Of a stretch of 49,672 nt of DNA, positions 40,949-48,964 are shown in pieces. The notes under the pieces were generated by a model. That model was not told the DNA's origin and did not search any database. It saw nothing but the letters and a program-made list of their open reading frames with translations. Made by a program: the position numbers and the translations under genes. The stretch spans positions 1 through 49,672 of the forward strand of contig CALMIF010000128.1 of assembly GCA_937864045.1 (NCBI GenBank). Reading direction: 5' to 3'. The DNA comes from an uncultured Aquabacterium sp. Its GTDB lineage: Bacteria > Pseudomonadota > Gammaproteobacteria > Burkholderiales > Burkholderiaceae_C. Within the stretch, counting starts at the first letter, position 1; every line of letters starts with the position of its first letter.

Positions 40949-42163
40949 TCAGCGGTCGATGATCGGCCCGAAATGCTCGAAGCGCTGGCCGGCGAACTTC
41001 GTCAGCTGCAGCTGCGACACCGGGTAGAAGTCGTCCGGGCTGGTGCGCAGCGTGATGCCGGGCGACAGCATCGGCAGGGTCAGGTTCAGATTGGCGGCGA
41101 TCTTCATGATGTTCTCGCGCGTCAGGTTGTCGCCGGCCTTCTTCAGCACTTCCACCGCCGCCTGGCCGATGGTGTAGCCGTTGGCGTTCAGGCTGTCGCC
41201 CACGTCGCCCGACGGGTAGTACTTCTTCATCACCGCCGCGTAGTCCTGGTATTCCTTGCTGGCGTGGTTGGACGGGTCCGACGGGTCGCGCAGGTAGGCC
41301 GACGAGAACACGCCCTGGCCGTTGTCGAAGCCCGCGGGCTTGAGCACCGAGGTGACCGAGGTCGACACGCTGACCAGGTACTGCACCGGCTTCCAGCCCG
41401 ACTCGGCCGCACGGCGGATGGCCTGGGCCGCGAACTTGGGCGTGGTGATGTTGACGAAGGTGTCGGCGCCGGTGGCCTTGAGTGACAGCACCTGGCTGTC
41501 GACCGTGGTGTCGCTGGCCTCGTAGCTCTGCTGGCTGACGACCATGGTCTTGGCCTTGTCGCCCAGGCCTTCGAGCACGCCCTTGAGGTAGTCCTTGCCG
41601 AAGTCGTCGTTCTGGTAGAGCACGCCGACCTTGGCATTGGGCTTGGTCGCCAGGATGTGCTTGGCAAACGCCCGGCCCTCGACGTAGTACGACGGGATGA
41701 AGCCCATGGTCCACGGGAAGTTCTTCGGGTCACCCCACTTGTTGGCGCCGGTGTTCAGGAACAGGTGCGGCACCTTCTTCTGGTTCATGTACTTGTGGAT
41801 GGCGGTGTTCTGCGCCGTGCCCAGCGGCGACAGCAGGAACAGCACTTCGTCCTCCTCCACCAGCTTGCGCGCCTGCTCCACCGTCTTGGCCGGGTTGTAG
41901 CCGTCGTCCAGGCTGATGAATTTGATCTTGCGGCCGTTGATGCCGCCCTCGGCGTTGACCTTCTCGAACACGGCGTTCATCGCCTTGCCGACGGTGCCGT
42001 AGGCCGACGCCGGGCCGCTGTAGGGCACGGTGTTGCCGATGACGATCTCCTTGTCGGAGGCGCCGGTGTCGTACTTCTTCTGGGCGATGGCGGACAGGGG
42101 CAGGCTCAGGGCCAGCGCGGCGGCGATGGCGATGCGGCGCGAGACGGGGGACACGGGGAACAT
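40949..42163 (-). CDS. ABC transporter substrate-binding protein (Leu/Ile/Val type)
   Basis: 404 aa with AGGAGA before ATG 42163. Signal peptide RRIAIAAALALSLPLSAIAQ, then a type I periplasmic binding fold: EIVIGNTVPYSGPASAYGTVG, NAEGGINGRKIKFISLDDGYNPAKTVE, VPHLFLNTGANKW, VGVLYQNDDFGKDYLKGV, FGPIIDR at the end. This is the family that feeds Liv-type ABC importers with amino acids, aromatic acids or urea-like solutes. No permease or ATPase gene is adjacent; it is an orphan here. Confidence 0.94.
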   Translation of the reverse strand: MFPVSPVSRRIAIAAALALSLPLSAIAQKKYDTGASDKEIVIGNTVPYSGPASAYGTVGKAMNAVFEKVNAEGGINGRKIKFISLDDGYNPAKTVEQARKLVEEDEVLFLLSPLGTAQNTAIHKYMNQKKVPHLFLNTGANKWGDPKNFPWTMGFIPSYYVEGRAFAKHILATKPNAKVGVLYQNDDFGKDYLKGVLEGLGDKAKTMVVSQQSYEASDTTVDSQVLSLKATGADTFVNITTPKFAAQAIRRAAESGWKPVQYLVSVSTSVTSVLKPAGFDNGQGVFSSAYLRDPSDPSNHASKEYQDYAAVMKKYYPSGDVGDSLNANGYTIGQAAVEVLKKAGDNLTRENIMKIAANLNLTLPMLSPGITLRTSPDDFYPVSQLQLTKFAGQRFEHFGPIIDR

Positions 42164-42301
42164 GGAAACGGGATCTCCTGGCCGGATGGCGGCCGATGGT
42201 CATGGAACGGAAAGTGGCCGGCACCCAATGGCCCGGCCCGTGCAAAGCGGGCGCGATGCTACGGGTTCACCCGAGGCATCCAACATCGTCCGAAGCGACG
42301 A

Positions 42302-42331
42302 TTGAGGCGGCCGGATGCGGTTGCCTACGAT
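42302..42331 (+). promoter_or_regulatory. Putative sigma-70 promoter
   Basis: TTGAGG (42302-42307) and TACGAT (42326-42331) are separated by 18 bases and lie 26 bases before the preferred ATG at 42357. It would drive the nitronate monooxygenase/acyl-CoA ligase pair and favours that start over the ATG at 42315, which falls inside the promoter. Confidence 0.45.
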
Positions 42332-42356
42332 GCATGTCAACAAATTCCGCCTTGCC

Positions 42357-43313
42357 ATGAGCCATCGACTGCCGGACCACATCACCCGCCGGCTGCGCCT
42401 GCCGCTGATCGCCGCGCCGATGCTCAACGTCTCGGGCGTCGACCTGGTGGTGGCCGCCTGCCGCAACGGCGTGATCGGCGCCTTTCCCACGGCCAACGCC
42501 CGCACGCCCGAGCAGCTGGACCAGTGGCTCACCGAGATCCGCGCCCGGCTGTTTGCCGCGCCCGAGGAGGCCGCGCCCTTCTGCCCCAACCTGATCATGC
42601 GGTCGCCGCGCATGGCCGACGACCTGGCCTGCCTGGTGCGCCACCAGGTGGAGCTGGTGATCACCAGCGTGGGCTCGCCGGCGGCGGCCGTGCCGGCGCT
42701 GCACGGCGTGGGCTGCCTGGTGCTGGCCGACGTGGCGACGCTGGCGCATGCGCGCAAGGCCATCGCCGCCGGTGCCGACGGCCTGGTGCTGCTGAGCGCC
42801 GGTGCCGGCGGCCAGACCGGCTGGCTCAACGGCATGGCCTTCGTGCGCGCGCTGCGGCAGGACTACGACGGCCCCATCGTGCTGGCGGGCGGCATTTCCG
42901 ACGGCGTGGCCCTGCGCGCAGCGCAGGTGCTGGGCTGCGACCTGGGCTACATGGGCACGCGCTTCATCGCCACCCGCGAAAGCCTGGCGCCCGACGCCTA
43001 CCGCGACATGCTGGTCGAGTCGTCCATCGACGACGTGCTGCTGACCCGCGCCTTCACCGGCCTGCCCACCAGCATGCTGGTGCCATCGATCCGCCAGGCC
43101 GGCCTGGACCCGGCGACGCTGGACGAGACGGTGACGCCGAACTCGGCGGCGCAGATGTTCGGTGGCAGCTCGCACGGCAACGCCAGCGAAGGCCCGCGCC
43201 GCTGGCGCGACATCTGGAGCGCCGGCCACAGCGTCAGCGGCGTGAAGCAGGTGCAGACGGTCGAGGCGATGGTCGCCCAGATCGAACAGGAATTCCACAA
43301 AGCCGCGGCCTGA
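42357..43313 (+). CDS. Nitronate monooxygenase-like FMN protein
   Basis: 318 aa from ATG 42357 (MSHRLPDH). NPD/enoyl-reductase-type barrel: LPLIAAPMLNVSGVDLVVA, FCPNLIMRS, LVLADVATLAHARKAIAAGADGLVL, VLAGGISDGVALRAAQVLGCDLGYMGTRF. The usual catalytic Gly-His-x-Gly is here GAGGQTGW, so the His is Gln; true nitronate oxidation is doubtful and another FMN reaction on acyl-CoA or a flavin is possible. It lies 17 bp before an acyl-CoA ligase gene, a common pairing in fatty or aromatic acid clusters. Confidence 0.85.
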   Translation: MSHRLPDHITRRLRLPLIAAPMLNVSGVDLVVAACRNGVIGAFPTANARTPEQLDQWLTEIRARLFAAPEEAAPFCPNLIMRSPRMADDLACLVRHQVELVITSVGSPAAAVPALHGVGCLVLADVATLAHARKAIAAGADGLVLLSAGAGGQTGWLNGMAFVRALRQDYDGPIVLAGGISDGVALRAAQVLGCDLGYMGTRFIATRESLAPDAYRDMLVESSIDDVLLTRAFTGLPTSMLVPSIRQAGLDPATLDETVTPNSAAQMFGGSSHGNASEGPRRWRDIWSAGHSVSGVKQVQTVEAMVAQIEQEFHKAAA

Positions 43314-43330
43314 CCGACGAAGTGAGCGAC

Positions 43331-44890
43331 ATGCATCCGCACCAGTCCGGCCCCACCGCCAGCGCCCTGCTGCTGCGCGCCCTGAACCGCCACCCCGACC
43401 GCACGGCCTTCCGCTGGGACGCCGGTGAACTGAGCTACCGTGCGACCGCGGAGACCATCGGCCGCATGCAGGCGGTGTTCGCCGCCGCCGGCCTGGGCGC
43501 CGGCACGCGGGTGGCCATCCTGGCGGCCAACCAGGTCGAGGCCTGGTGCGCCGGCCAGGCTGCGGTGGCCAGCGGCATGGTGACCACCGCGCTGCACCAG
43601 ATGGGCAGCCTGGACGACCACCTGTTCCAGCTGGACGACTTCAGCGCCACCGTGCTGATCTGCGATGCCAGGGGCTTCGGCGAACGGGCGCAGGCGCTGG
43701 CCGCGCGGCATGCGGCGCTGACCCAGGTCTACACCCTGGCCGCGGCGGACTTCGGCAAGAACCTGGCGGCGGAATGCGAACGCATCGGCCACGCGACGAT
43801 GCGCGACCTGTCGCGCCACGACGCGCTGGCGGTCGTCAACTACACCGGCGGCACCACCGGCCGCAGCAAGGGCGCGGCGCGCACCCAGGCCGGCGTCGCG
43901 GCGATGGTGATCGAGAAGCTCAGCGACTTCGACCTGCCCGAGACGCCGATTTACCTGGCCGCCGCGCCGATGACCCACGTCGCCGGCACGGTGGTGCAGC
44001 CCACGCTGATGCGCGGCGGCACCATGCGCCTGCTGTCGGGCTTCAACCCGGGGCGCGTGCTCGAACTCATCGCCAAGGAGCGCATCAACCTGACGCTGCT
44101 GGTGCCGACGATGATCTACACCCTGCTCGACCACCCCGAGCTGGACCGCACGGATCTCAGCAGCCTGCACACCCTGCTCTACGGCGCCAGCCCGATGTCG
44201 CCGACCCGGCTGGTCGAAGGACTGGAGCGCATCGGGCCGGTCTTCGCCCAGTTGTATGGCCAGACCGAGGGCTACCCGGTGAGCTTCCTGCGCCGGCAGG
44301 ATCACGATGTGAACCAGCCGGACCTGTTCTCAAGCTGCGGCCTTCCCACCAGCGGCAGCCAGGTGGTGCTGCTGGATGACGACGACCAGCCAGTGGCGCC
44401 CGGCGGCGTGGGCGAGCTGTGCGTGCGCAGCCGCCAGGTGATGGAGGGCTACCTGAACCAGCCCGAGCTGACCGCCGCGACCTTGAAGGGTGGCTGGCTG
44501 CACACCGGCGACATGGCGCGCGCTGACGATCGGGGTTATCTCTACATCGTCGACCGCAAGAAGGACATGATCGTCAGCGGCGGCTTCAACGTCTACCCGC
44601 GCGACGTCGAGGACGTGATCAGCAGCCACCCCGCGGTGGCGATGGTCGCGGTGATCGGCGTGCCCGACGCCAAGTGGGGCGAGGCCGTGACCGCCATGGT
44701 CGTCTGCAAACCGGGCCAGCAGGTGCCTGGCGAGCTGCTGATCGACATGGTGCGCGACCGCAAGGGCAAGGTCCACGCGCCCAAGCAGGTGCAGTTCGTG
44801 CCCGACCTGCCGCGCACCGCCGTGGGCAAGATCGACAAGAAGGTGCTGCGCGCGCCGTTCTGGGCCGGGCAGGGGCGCAACGTCGGTTGA
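43331..44890 (+). CDS. Acyl-CoA synthetase (AMP-binding)
   Basis: 519 aa from ATG 43331. Motifs: NYTGGTTGRSKGAA, TLLYGASPMSP, LYGQTEGYPVSFL, TGDMARADDRGYLYIVDRKKDMIVSGGFNVYPRDVE, and the C-terminal catalytic Lys in LPRTAVGKIDKKVLR. It belongs to the FadD/cinnamate-type ligase group. Following the FMN oxidoreductase by 17 bp, it probably forms a two-gene operon activating an organic acid. It is distinct from the ligase at 19109, as seen from the different TGGTTGR context and divergent N-terminus. Confidence 0.93.
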   Translation: MHPHQSGPTASALLLRALNRHPDRTAFRWDAGELSYRATAETIGRMQAVFAAAGLGAGTRVAILAANQVEAWCAGQAAVASGMVTTALHQMGSLDDHLFQLDDFSATVLICDARGFGERAQALAARHAALTQVYTLAAADFGKNLAAECERIGHATMRDLSRHDALAVVNYTGGTTGRSKGAARTQAGVAAMVIEKLSDFDLPETPIYLAAAPMTHVAGTVVQPTLMRGGTMRLLSGFNPGRVLELIAKERINLTLLVPTMIYTLLDHPELDRTDLSSLHTLLYGASPMSPTRLVEGLERIGPVFAQLYGQTEGYPVSFLRRQDHDVNQPDLFSSCGLPTSGSQVVLLDDDDQPVAPGGVGELCVRSRQVMEGYLNQPELTAATLKGGWLHTGDMARADDRGYLYIVDRKKDMIVSGGFNVYPRDVEDVISSHPAVAMVAVIGVPDAKWGEAVTAMVVCKPGQQVPGELLIDMVRDRKGKVHAPKQVQFVPDLPRTAVGKIDKKVLRAPFWAGQGRNVG

Positions 44891-44926
44891 AGCCCTGCAC
44901 CATCCTGCCGGCCGCGCCATCGCCTC

Positions 44927-44955
44927 GTCGGTCGGTCGGTCGGTCGGTCGGTCGG
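44927..44955. repeat. (TCGG)7 tetranucleotide repeat
   Basis: Seven exact copies of TCGG run from 44928 to 44955, with one further matching base before. It is non-coding and ends 18 bases before a perfect TATAAT, so its last bases occupy the -35 position of that promoter. Tetranucleotide tracts mutate by slippage and are used for phase variation in some bacteria; that function here is only an inference. Confidence 0.92.
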
Positions 44956-44962
44956 AAATTAC

Positions 44963-44979
44963 ATTTGCAGGAATATAAT
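44963..44979 (+). promoter_or_regulatory. Promoter/operator upstream of marR, first copy
   Basis: ATTTG at 44963-44967, six bases, then a perfect -10 hexamer TATAAT at 44974-44979. The identical arrangement ATTTG-N6-TATAAT occurs at 45698-45714 in front of the ClC operon. There is no good -35 hexamer. The shared AT-rich element is a candidate binding site for the MarR protein encoded between the two copies. Confidence 0.65.
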
Positions 44980-45029
44980 TCGCTGCCTCCCGTCGGTTGA
45001 GCGACCGCGGGTGGCCAAGGAGCGACTTT

Positions 45030-45058
45030 GCGGGGCCCATCCGGGCCCCGCTTTTTTT
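45030..45058 (+). terminator. Rho-independent terminator
   Basis: Stem GCGGGGCCC (45030-45038), loop ATCC, GGGCCCCGC (45043-45051), followed directly by seven T (45052-45058). It ends 43 bases before the MarR start and lies downstream of the promoter at 44974. It can end the acyl-CoA ligase transcript or terminate a short RNA of about 70 nt made from the first promoter (attenuation or a small RNA). A TATGAT at 45090-45095 could be a separate marR promoter. Confidence 0.9.
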
Positions 45059-45101
45059 GGCCGGCGCCAGGCCGCGCAACGGCCCCTCCTATGATTTGCA
45101 C

Positions 45102-45647
45102 ATGCCTGACCAGCCATCCGATCGGCCCGCATCGCCCCGCCCAGCCCTGTCGGCGCCTGCATCGCGTCGCACTGCGGCGGGCAACCAGCCCGAACCCGCG
45201 GCGCGCGTGCTGCGCCGCTTCCGGTCGGTCTTCAACGCGGTCAAGACCCACTTCCAGCAGGTCGAGAAGCAAGCGGGCGTGGGCGGTGCGCAGCTGTGGG
45301 CGCTGAGCGTGATCGACGCCGAACCGGGCATCGGCGTCGGCGGCCTGGCACGGGCCATGGACATCCACCAGACCACGGCCAGCAACCTGGTGCGGGCCAT
45401 GGTCACGGCTGGCTTGGTGGTCGCCACGCGGGATGGCGCCGACCGGCGCGCCACCCGCCTGCAGGCGACGGCCGACGGCCGTGCGGTGCTGGAGAAGGCG
45501 CCCGGGCCGTTTGCCGGCGTACTGCCGCAGGCCCTCGCGGCCTTGGATGCAGACACGCTCGATCGGCTGGACAAGGACCTCGGCCGGCTGCTGGCATTGC
45601 TGCAGGCCGACGAGCGCACCGGCGGCATCCCACTCGCCCAGATGTAG
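45102..45647 (+). CDS. MarR-family transcriptional regulator
   Basis: 181 aa from ATG 45102 (MPDQPSDRP); an earlier frame extension crosses the terminator and is not credible. After a disordered 40-residue N-terminus comes the winged HTH: FNAVKTHFQQVEKQAG, AQLWALSVIDAEPGIGVGGLARAMDIHQTTASNLVRAM, wing at TRDGADRRATRLQATADGRAVL. The C-terminal helices are normal. It is flanked by two copies of an ATTTG-N6-TATAAT element and is followed by the ClC operon, which it probably represses together with itself. Confidence 0.9.
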   Translation: MPDQPSDRPASPRPALSAPASRRTAAGNQPEPAARVLRRFRSVFNAVKTHFQQVEKQAGVGGAQLWALSVIDAEPGIGVGGLARAMDIHQTTASNLVRAMVTAGLVVATRDGADRRATRLQATADGRAVLEKAPGPFAGVLPQALAALDADTLDRLDKDLGRLLALLQADERTGGIPLAQM

Positions 45648-45696
45648 CGGCCCACCGCCGTGCGGCGACGACGGGGAACGACGCGCCCCATCTTTG

Positions 45697-45714
45697 TATT
45701 TGAACAAATATAAT
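45697..45714 (+). promoter_or_regulatory. Promoter/operator of the ClC operon, second copy
   Basis: A perfect palindrome TATTTG-AA-CAAATA (45697-45710) overlaps a perfect -10 TATAAT (45709-45714), ten bases before the small membrane protein start at 45724. Binding of a dimer here would block RNA polymerase. It shares the ATTTG-N6-TATAAT layout with 44963-44979; MarR is the expected binder. With so short a leader, translation may begin on a nearly leaderless transcript. Confidence 0.72.
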
Positions 45715-45723
45715 AGACGGACC

Positions 45724-45930
45724 ATGCCACGTCCGTCCGTTCGTGCGATGTCCGCCATCATCGTCCTCGTCCTCGTCCTCGTCCTGGTCGATGCACTGGC
45801 GATGGTGCTGCTGCACGACGCCTGGCAGGCCCGGCACCAGCCATCTGCCAGCGCCGTCCCGCGCAGCGGGCCGGATGCCCGGCAAACGGGGCGGCCGACG
45901 CCACCGCCGCCGGGACGGGCCGGCGGATGA
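45724..45930 (+). CDS. Small single-span membrane protein, unknown
   Basis: 68 aa. One hydrophobic helix (AIIVLVLVLVLVDALAMVLL) followed by a polar, Pro/Arg/Gly-rich tail of about 40 residues (PTPPPPGRAGG). The helix is encoded partly by four TCGTCC hexamers at 45761-45785, an in-frame repeat that could change helix length. Its stop overlaps the ClC start by 4 bp (ATGA), a strong sign that it is a real gene. No family recognised; a ClC accessory subunit is a reasonable guess. Confidence 0.6.
   Translation: MPRPSVRAMSAIIVLVLVLVLVDALAMVLLHDAWQARHQPSASAVPRSGPDARQTGRPTPPPPGRAGG
45761..45785 (+). repeat. (TCGTCC)4 in-frame hexamer repeat
   Basis: Four exact TCGTCC copies plus one base, inside the transmembrane helix of the 68-aa protein, giving alternating Val and Leu. 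Slippage would add or remove two residues per unit without breaking the frame. Confidence 0.85.
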
Positions 45931-47393
45931 CCACCGCCAACGGGCCCGAACCCGCACCCGGCGCACGGCAGTCCGCCGCCCGGGTGGCGCGCGCGTGGCT
46001 GCATGGCGGCTGGCGTGCTGCCCAGGCCATCGAACCCGAGTTCTGGCGCAACCTGCACGGCGAACTGCTGGCCATCCGGCCGTGGATCGACCGCGCCATC
46101 GTGCTCGCCCATGCCGCAGCCACCGGTGGCATCGTGGTGGCGTTCACGCTGCTTGCGGACGCCGCGATCCATGCCTTCCGCCTGATCGAAGGCTGGGGGC
46201 CCCATGGCCGCTACCTCACCCTGCTGTGGACGCCTGCGCTGACGGTGGCCGTGCTGTGGTGGGCCCGACGCTTCGTTCCGGGTGCGCTGGGCTCGGGCAT
46301 TCCTCAGGTGGTGCGGGCGCTGGACGACGACCAGTTGCAACCGGCACAGCAGGCCTGGCTGGCCTCATTGCGGGTGTCGCTGCACAAGATCGGCCTGGTG
46401 TCGGCGGGCCTGCTGGCCGGCCTGTCGATCGGCCGCGAGGGACCCACGGTGCAGGTCGGCGCCGGCGCGATGGTGGGCGCACGGCGCTGGTTGTCGCCGC
46501 AGTCGGGTATCGACAGCCATGACCTGATGGTCGCCGGCGCTGCCGCCGGCATCGCCGCTGCCTTCAACACGCCGCTGGGTGGCATCGTCTTCGCCCTGGA
46601 GCAGCTGACGCGCCGCCGCCACATCGCCCACAGTTCGCTGGTGATCGCCGCCATCGTGCTGTCTGGCCTGGTCGCGGTGGCGGTGTTCGGCAACCAGACC
46701 TACTTCGGCCGGCTGCGGGTGCAGGCCATGTCCTGGTCCCTGCTGGTGCCCGGCTTGCTGGTCGCCCTCGTGGCGGGGCTGAGTGGCGGGCTGTTCGCGC
46801 GGCTCATCGTCGTCTCGGTGCGCGGCCTGCCCGACCGCATCAGCCGCTGGCGCCGCGAGCATCCGCTGCGCTTTGCCGCAGGCTGCGGGCTGGCGGTCGC
46901 GGTGATGGGCCTGGCAACGCAGGGCGCCACTGCGGGCGCAGGCGACCTGCCGACCCGGGCCTTGCTGGAGGGGCATGGCGAACTGCCCGGGATCTACACC
47001 CTGCTGAAGTTCTGTGCCACCTGGGTGTCGGCCTGGTCGGGCGTGCCGGCCGGCGTGTTCGCGCCATCCCTAGCCATCGGCGCGGGCATCGGCCATGACG
47101 TGGCGCTGGCCTCGGGCCTGAGCCGCGAGGCCGCCATCCCGCTGATCGCGATGGGCATGGCCAGCTTCCTGGCAGCGACCACCGGCGGACCGATCACGGC
47201 CTTCATCATCGTCATGGAGATGGTCTCGGGCCAGGCCATGGTGCTGAGCCTGATGGCCTGCGCCCTGCTGTCCAGCGGCGTGGCGCGCCTGGTGACGCGC
47301 CCGATGTACCAGGAACTGGCGGCCATGCTGCCGAATCCGGCGGATGCCGCCGCGGCCCCCGCAGCCGCATCGCCCGACCGGAGAACGACTTGA
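45927..47393 (+). CDS. ClC-family chloride channel/transporter
   Basis: 488-aa integral membrane protein. The anion-pathway motifs are GSGIPQVV, GREGPTVQVG with gating Glu E171, and GVPAGVFAPSLAIGAG; the C-terminal Tyr (RPMYQEL) is also present. Exactly 55 residues after the gating Glu, where E. coli ClC-ec1 has the proton glutamate E203 (gate E148), this protein has Gln226 (FALEQLTRR). Loss of that residue uncouples proton transport in the E. coli model, so this may act as a passive chloride channel. It overlaps both neighbours by 4 bp and is probably expressed as one unit with them. Confidence 0.93.
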   Translation: MTTANGPEPAPGARQSAARVARAWLHGGWRAAQAIEPEFWRNLHGELLAIRPWIDRAIVLAHAAATGGIVVAFTLLADAAIHAFRLIEGWGPHGRYLTLLWTPALTVAVLWWARRFVPGALGSGIPQVVRALDDDQLQPAQQAWLASLRVSLHKIGLVSAGLLAGLSIGREGPTVQVGAGAMVGARRWLSPQSGIDSHDLMVAGAAAGIAAAFNTPLGGIVFALEQLTRRRHIAHSSLVIAAIVLSGLVAVAVFGNQTYFGRLRVQAMSWSLLVPGLLVALVAGLSGGLFARLIVVSVRGLPDRISRWRREHPLRFAAGCGLAVAVMGLATQGATAGAGDLPTRALLEGHGELPGIYTLLKFCATWVSAWSGVPAGVFAPSLAIGAGIGHDVALASGLSREAAIPLIAMGMASFLAATTGGPITAFIIVMEMVSGQAMVLSLMACALLSSGVARLVTRPMYQELAAMLPNPADAAAAPAAASPDRRTT

Positions 47394-48949
47394 GCGCCCC
47401 GCTGCGCCGTCCCCTGGTGCGGCTGCAGGGCCGGCGGCCGCAGCGCGAGGCCGAACCCAGCCGCCCGGCCGTGACTGCCACCGCCGCATCGCCATGGCCG
47501 GTGGCCTGCGCGACGGTGGTCATCCCGGCGCTGAACGAGGCCGCCCGCATCGCCAGCGTGGTGCGCCACGCGCTGGCCGACCCGGCCACCGCGGAGGTGA
47601 TCGTCATCGACGACAGCTCGATCGACGACACCGCGCTCCTGGCCCGCCAGGCCGGGGCGGAGGTCATCACCAGCACCATGCTGGGCAAGGGTGCTTCGAT
47701 GCGCGACGGCGTCGCCGCGGCCCGCTGCGACATCGTGGTCTACCTCGACGGCGACCTGGCCGGCCTGCGCGCCGGGCTGGTGGGCGACCTGTGCCAGCCG
47801 CTGGTGCAGGGCGCCGCCGATTTCGTGAAGGCGCGATTCGGCCGCAGCGGTGGCCGTGTCACCGAGCTGACGGCCAGGCCGATGCTGCAGGTGTTCTTTC
47901 CGGAACTGGTCCACTTTGCGCAGCCGCTGGGCGGGCTGGTGGCTGCCCGTCGTGACCTGCTGAAGAACCTGCCGTTCGAGGACGGCTACGGCGTGGACAT
48001 CGGCCTGCTGCTCGATGCGCACGCCGCCGGCGCCCGGCTCGCCGAGGTCGACATCGGCACGCTGGACAACGATAGCCAGCCCCTGCACGACCTGACCGCG
48101 ATGGCCAACGAAGTCTCGCGCGTCATCTACAGCCGGGCGCGCGTCGCGGGGCGCCTGCACATGGCGCAGATCACCGCCATGTACGAGGCACAGCGCCAGG
48201 CCACGGCGACTCTGGTGTCCATCCTCGCCCGCCGCCGCGGCCGCACGCGCATCCTGCTGATCGACCTGGAGGACACCGTGTCGACCGAGCACCCGCTGCG
48301 CGCGCTGGCACACGCCACCGGCCACGGCCAGGTGCTGGCGCCGTTGCTCGACCGCTCGATCGCCGGCCCCGACCGCGACACGCGCATCGCCGCGCTGTTC
48401 CGCTTCGTCCACCGGCAGCAGTTCGAGCATGTGGCGCATGCACTGCCGATACGACCCGGCGCGATCGCCTGCATCAACCACCTGCGCCGGGCCGGCTTCA
48501 TGGTGGGCCTCATCTGCGACGGCCCCTTCGTGATGGCGGAAATCCTGCGGCGGCGGGTCTTCGCCGACTTTGCCCTGGCCCACACGCTGGAATTCGAGGC
48601 CGATGTCTGCACCGGCACGCTGCGGCCCAACGCCGCCTTCCTGCCCGTCGACGCCAGCCCTGGCAGCAGTGCAGCGGGCGCAGGCCACGTCATCGCGCAC
48701 CTGCGTCGCGACGCTGTGCCACCCGCGGTGCAAACCGTCTGGGTGCTGGGTCAGGACGTGCGTGCGGAGAGCCTGCTGCAGCAAGCCGATCGGGCCTTCG
48801 TGCTCGACCCTGCCGCCGGGCAACTCGCCGTCGAAGCCCGAACCGGCGGCACCGTCCGCATCCCGTCGTTCGATGCGCTGACCCAGCACCTCGACGCCTG
48901 GCTGCGCGCCGGAGATGGTGACCCGGTGGCCACCGAGGTGCGCGGCTAA
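47390..48949 (+). CDS. Glucosyl-3-phosphoglycerate synthase-like GT fused to HAD-like domain
   Basis: 519 aa; the ATG-type start overlaps the ClC stop by 4 bp. Residues about 40-270 form a GT-A glycosyltransferase: TVVIPALNEAARIASVVRHAL, VIVIDDSSIDDT, VYLDGDLAGL (DxD), VTELTARPMLQVFFPEL, FEDGYGVDIGLLLDAHAAG, all typical of GpgS enzymes that make the compatible-solute precursor glucosyl-3-phosphoglycerate. From about 285 comes a SerB-like HAD domain (ILLIDLEDTV, D292; LAHTLEFEADVCTGTL). The second motif-I Asp is Glu and the motif-II Ser region reads ICDGP, so phosphatase activity is doubtful. Pairing with a ClC protein suggests an osmotic or acid stress role. Confidence 0.84.
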   Translation: MSAPLRRPLVRLQGRRPQREAEPSRPAVTATAASPWPVACATVVIPALNEAARIASVVRHALADPATAEVIVIDDSSIDDTALLARQAGAEVITSTMLGKGASMRDGVAAARCDIVVYLDGDLAGLRAGLVGDLCQPLVQGAADFVKARFGRSGGRVTELTARPMLQVFFPELVHFAQPLGGLVAARRDLLKNLPFEDGYGVDIGLLLDAHAAGARLAEVDIGTLDNDSQPLHDLTAMANEVSRVIYSRARVAGRLHMAQITAMYEAQRQATATLVSILARRRGRTRILLIDLEDTVSTEHPLRALAHATGHGQVLAPLLDRSIAGPDRDTRIAALFRFVHRQQFEHVAHALPIRPGAIACINHLRRAGFMVGLICDGPFVMAEILRRRVFADFALAHTLEFEADVCTGTLRPNAAFLPVDASPGSSAAGAGHVIAHLRRDAVPPAVQTVWVLGQDVRAESLLQQADRAFVLDPAAGQLAVEARTGGTVRIPSFDALTQHLDAWLRAGDGDPVATEVRG

Positions 48950-48964
48950 GTCGTCCGGGCGAGG

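Noticed and set aside
46437..47393. ClC protein as a fluoride-specific Fluc/CLC-F exporter
   Set aside because: The standard GREGP and GSGIP motifs are those of chloride-type ClC proteins and no fluoride riboswitch-like leader was seen.
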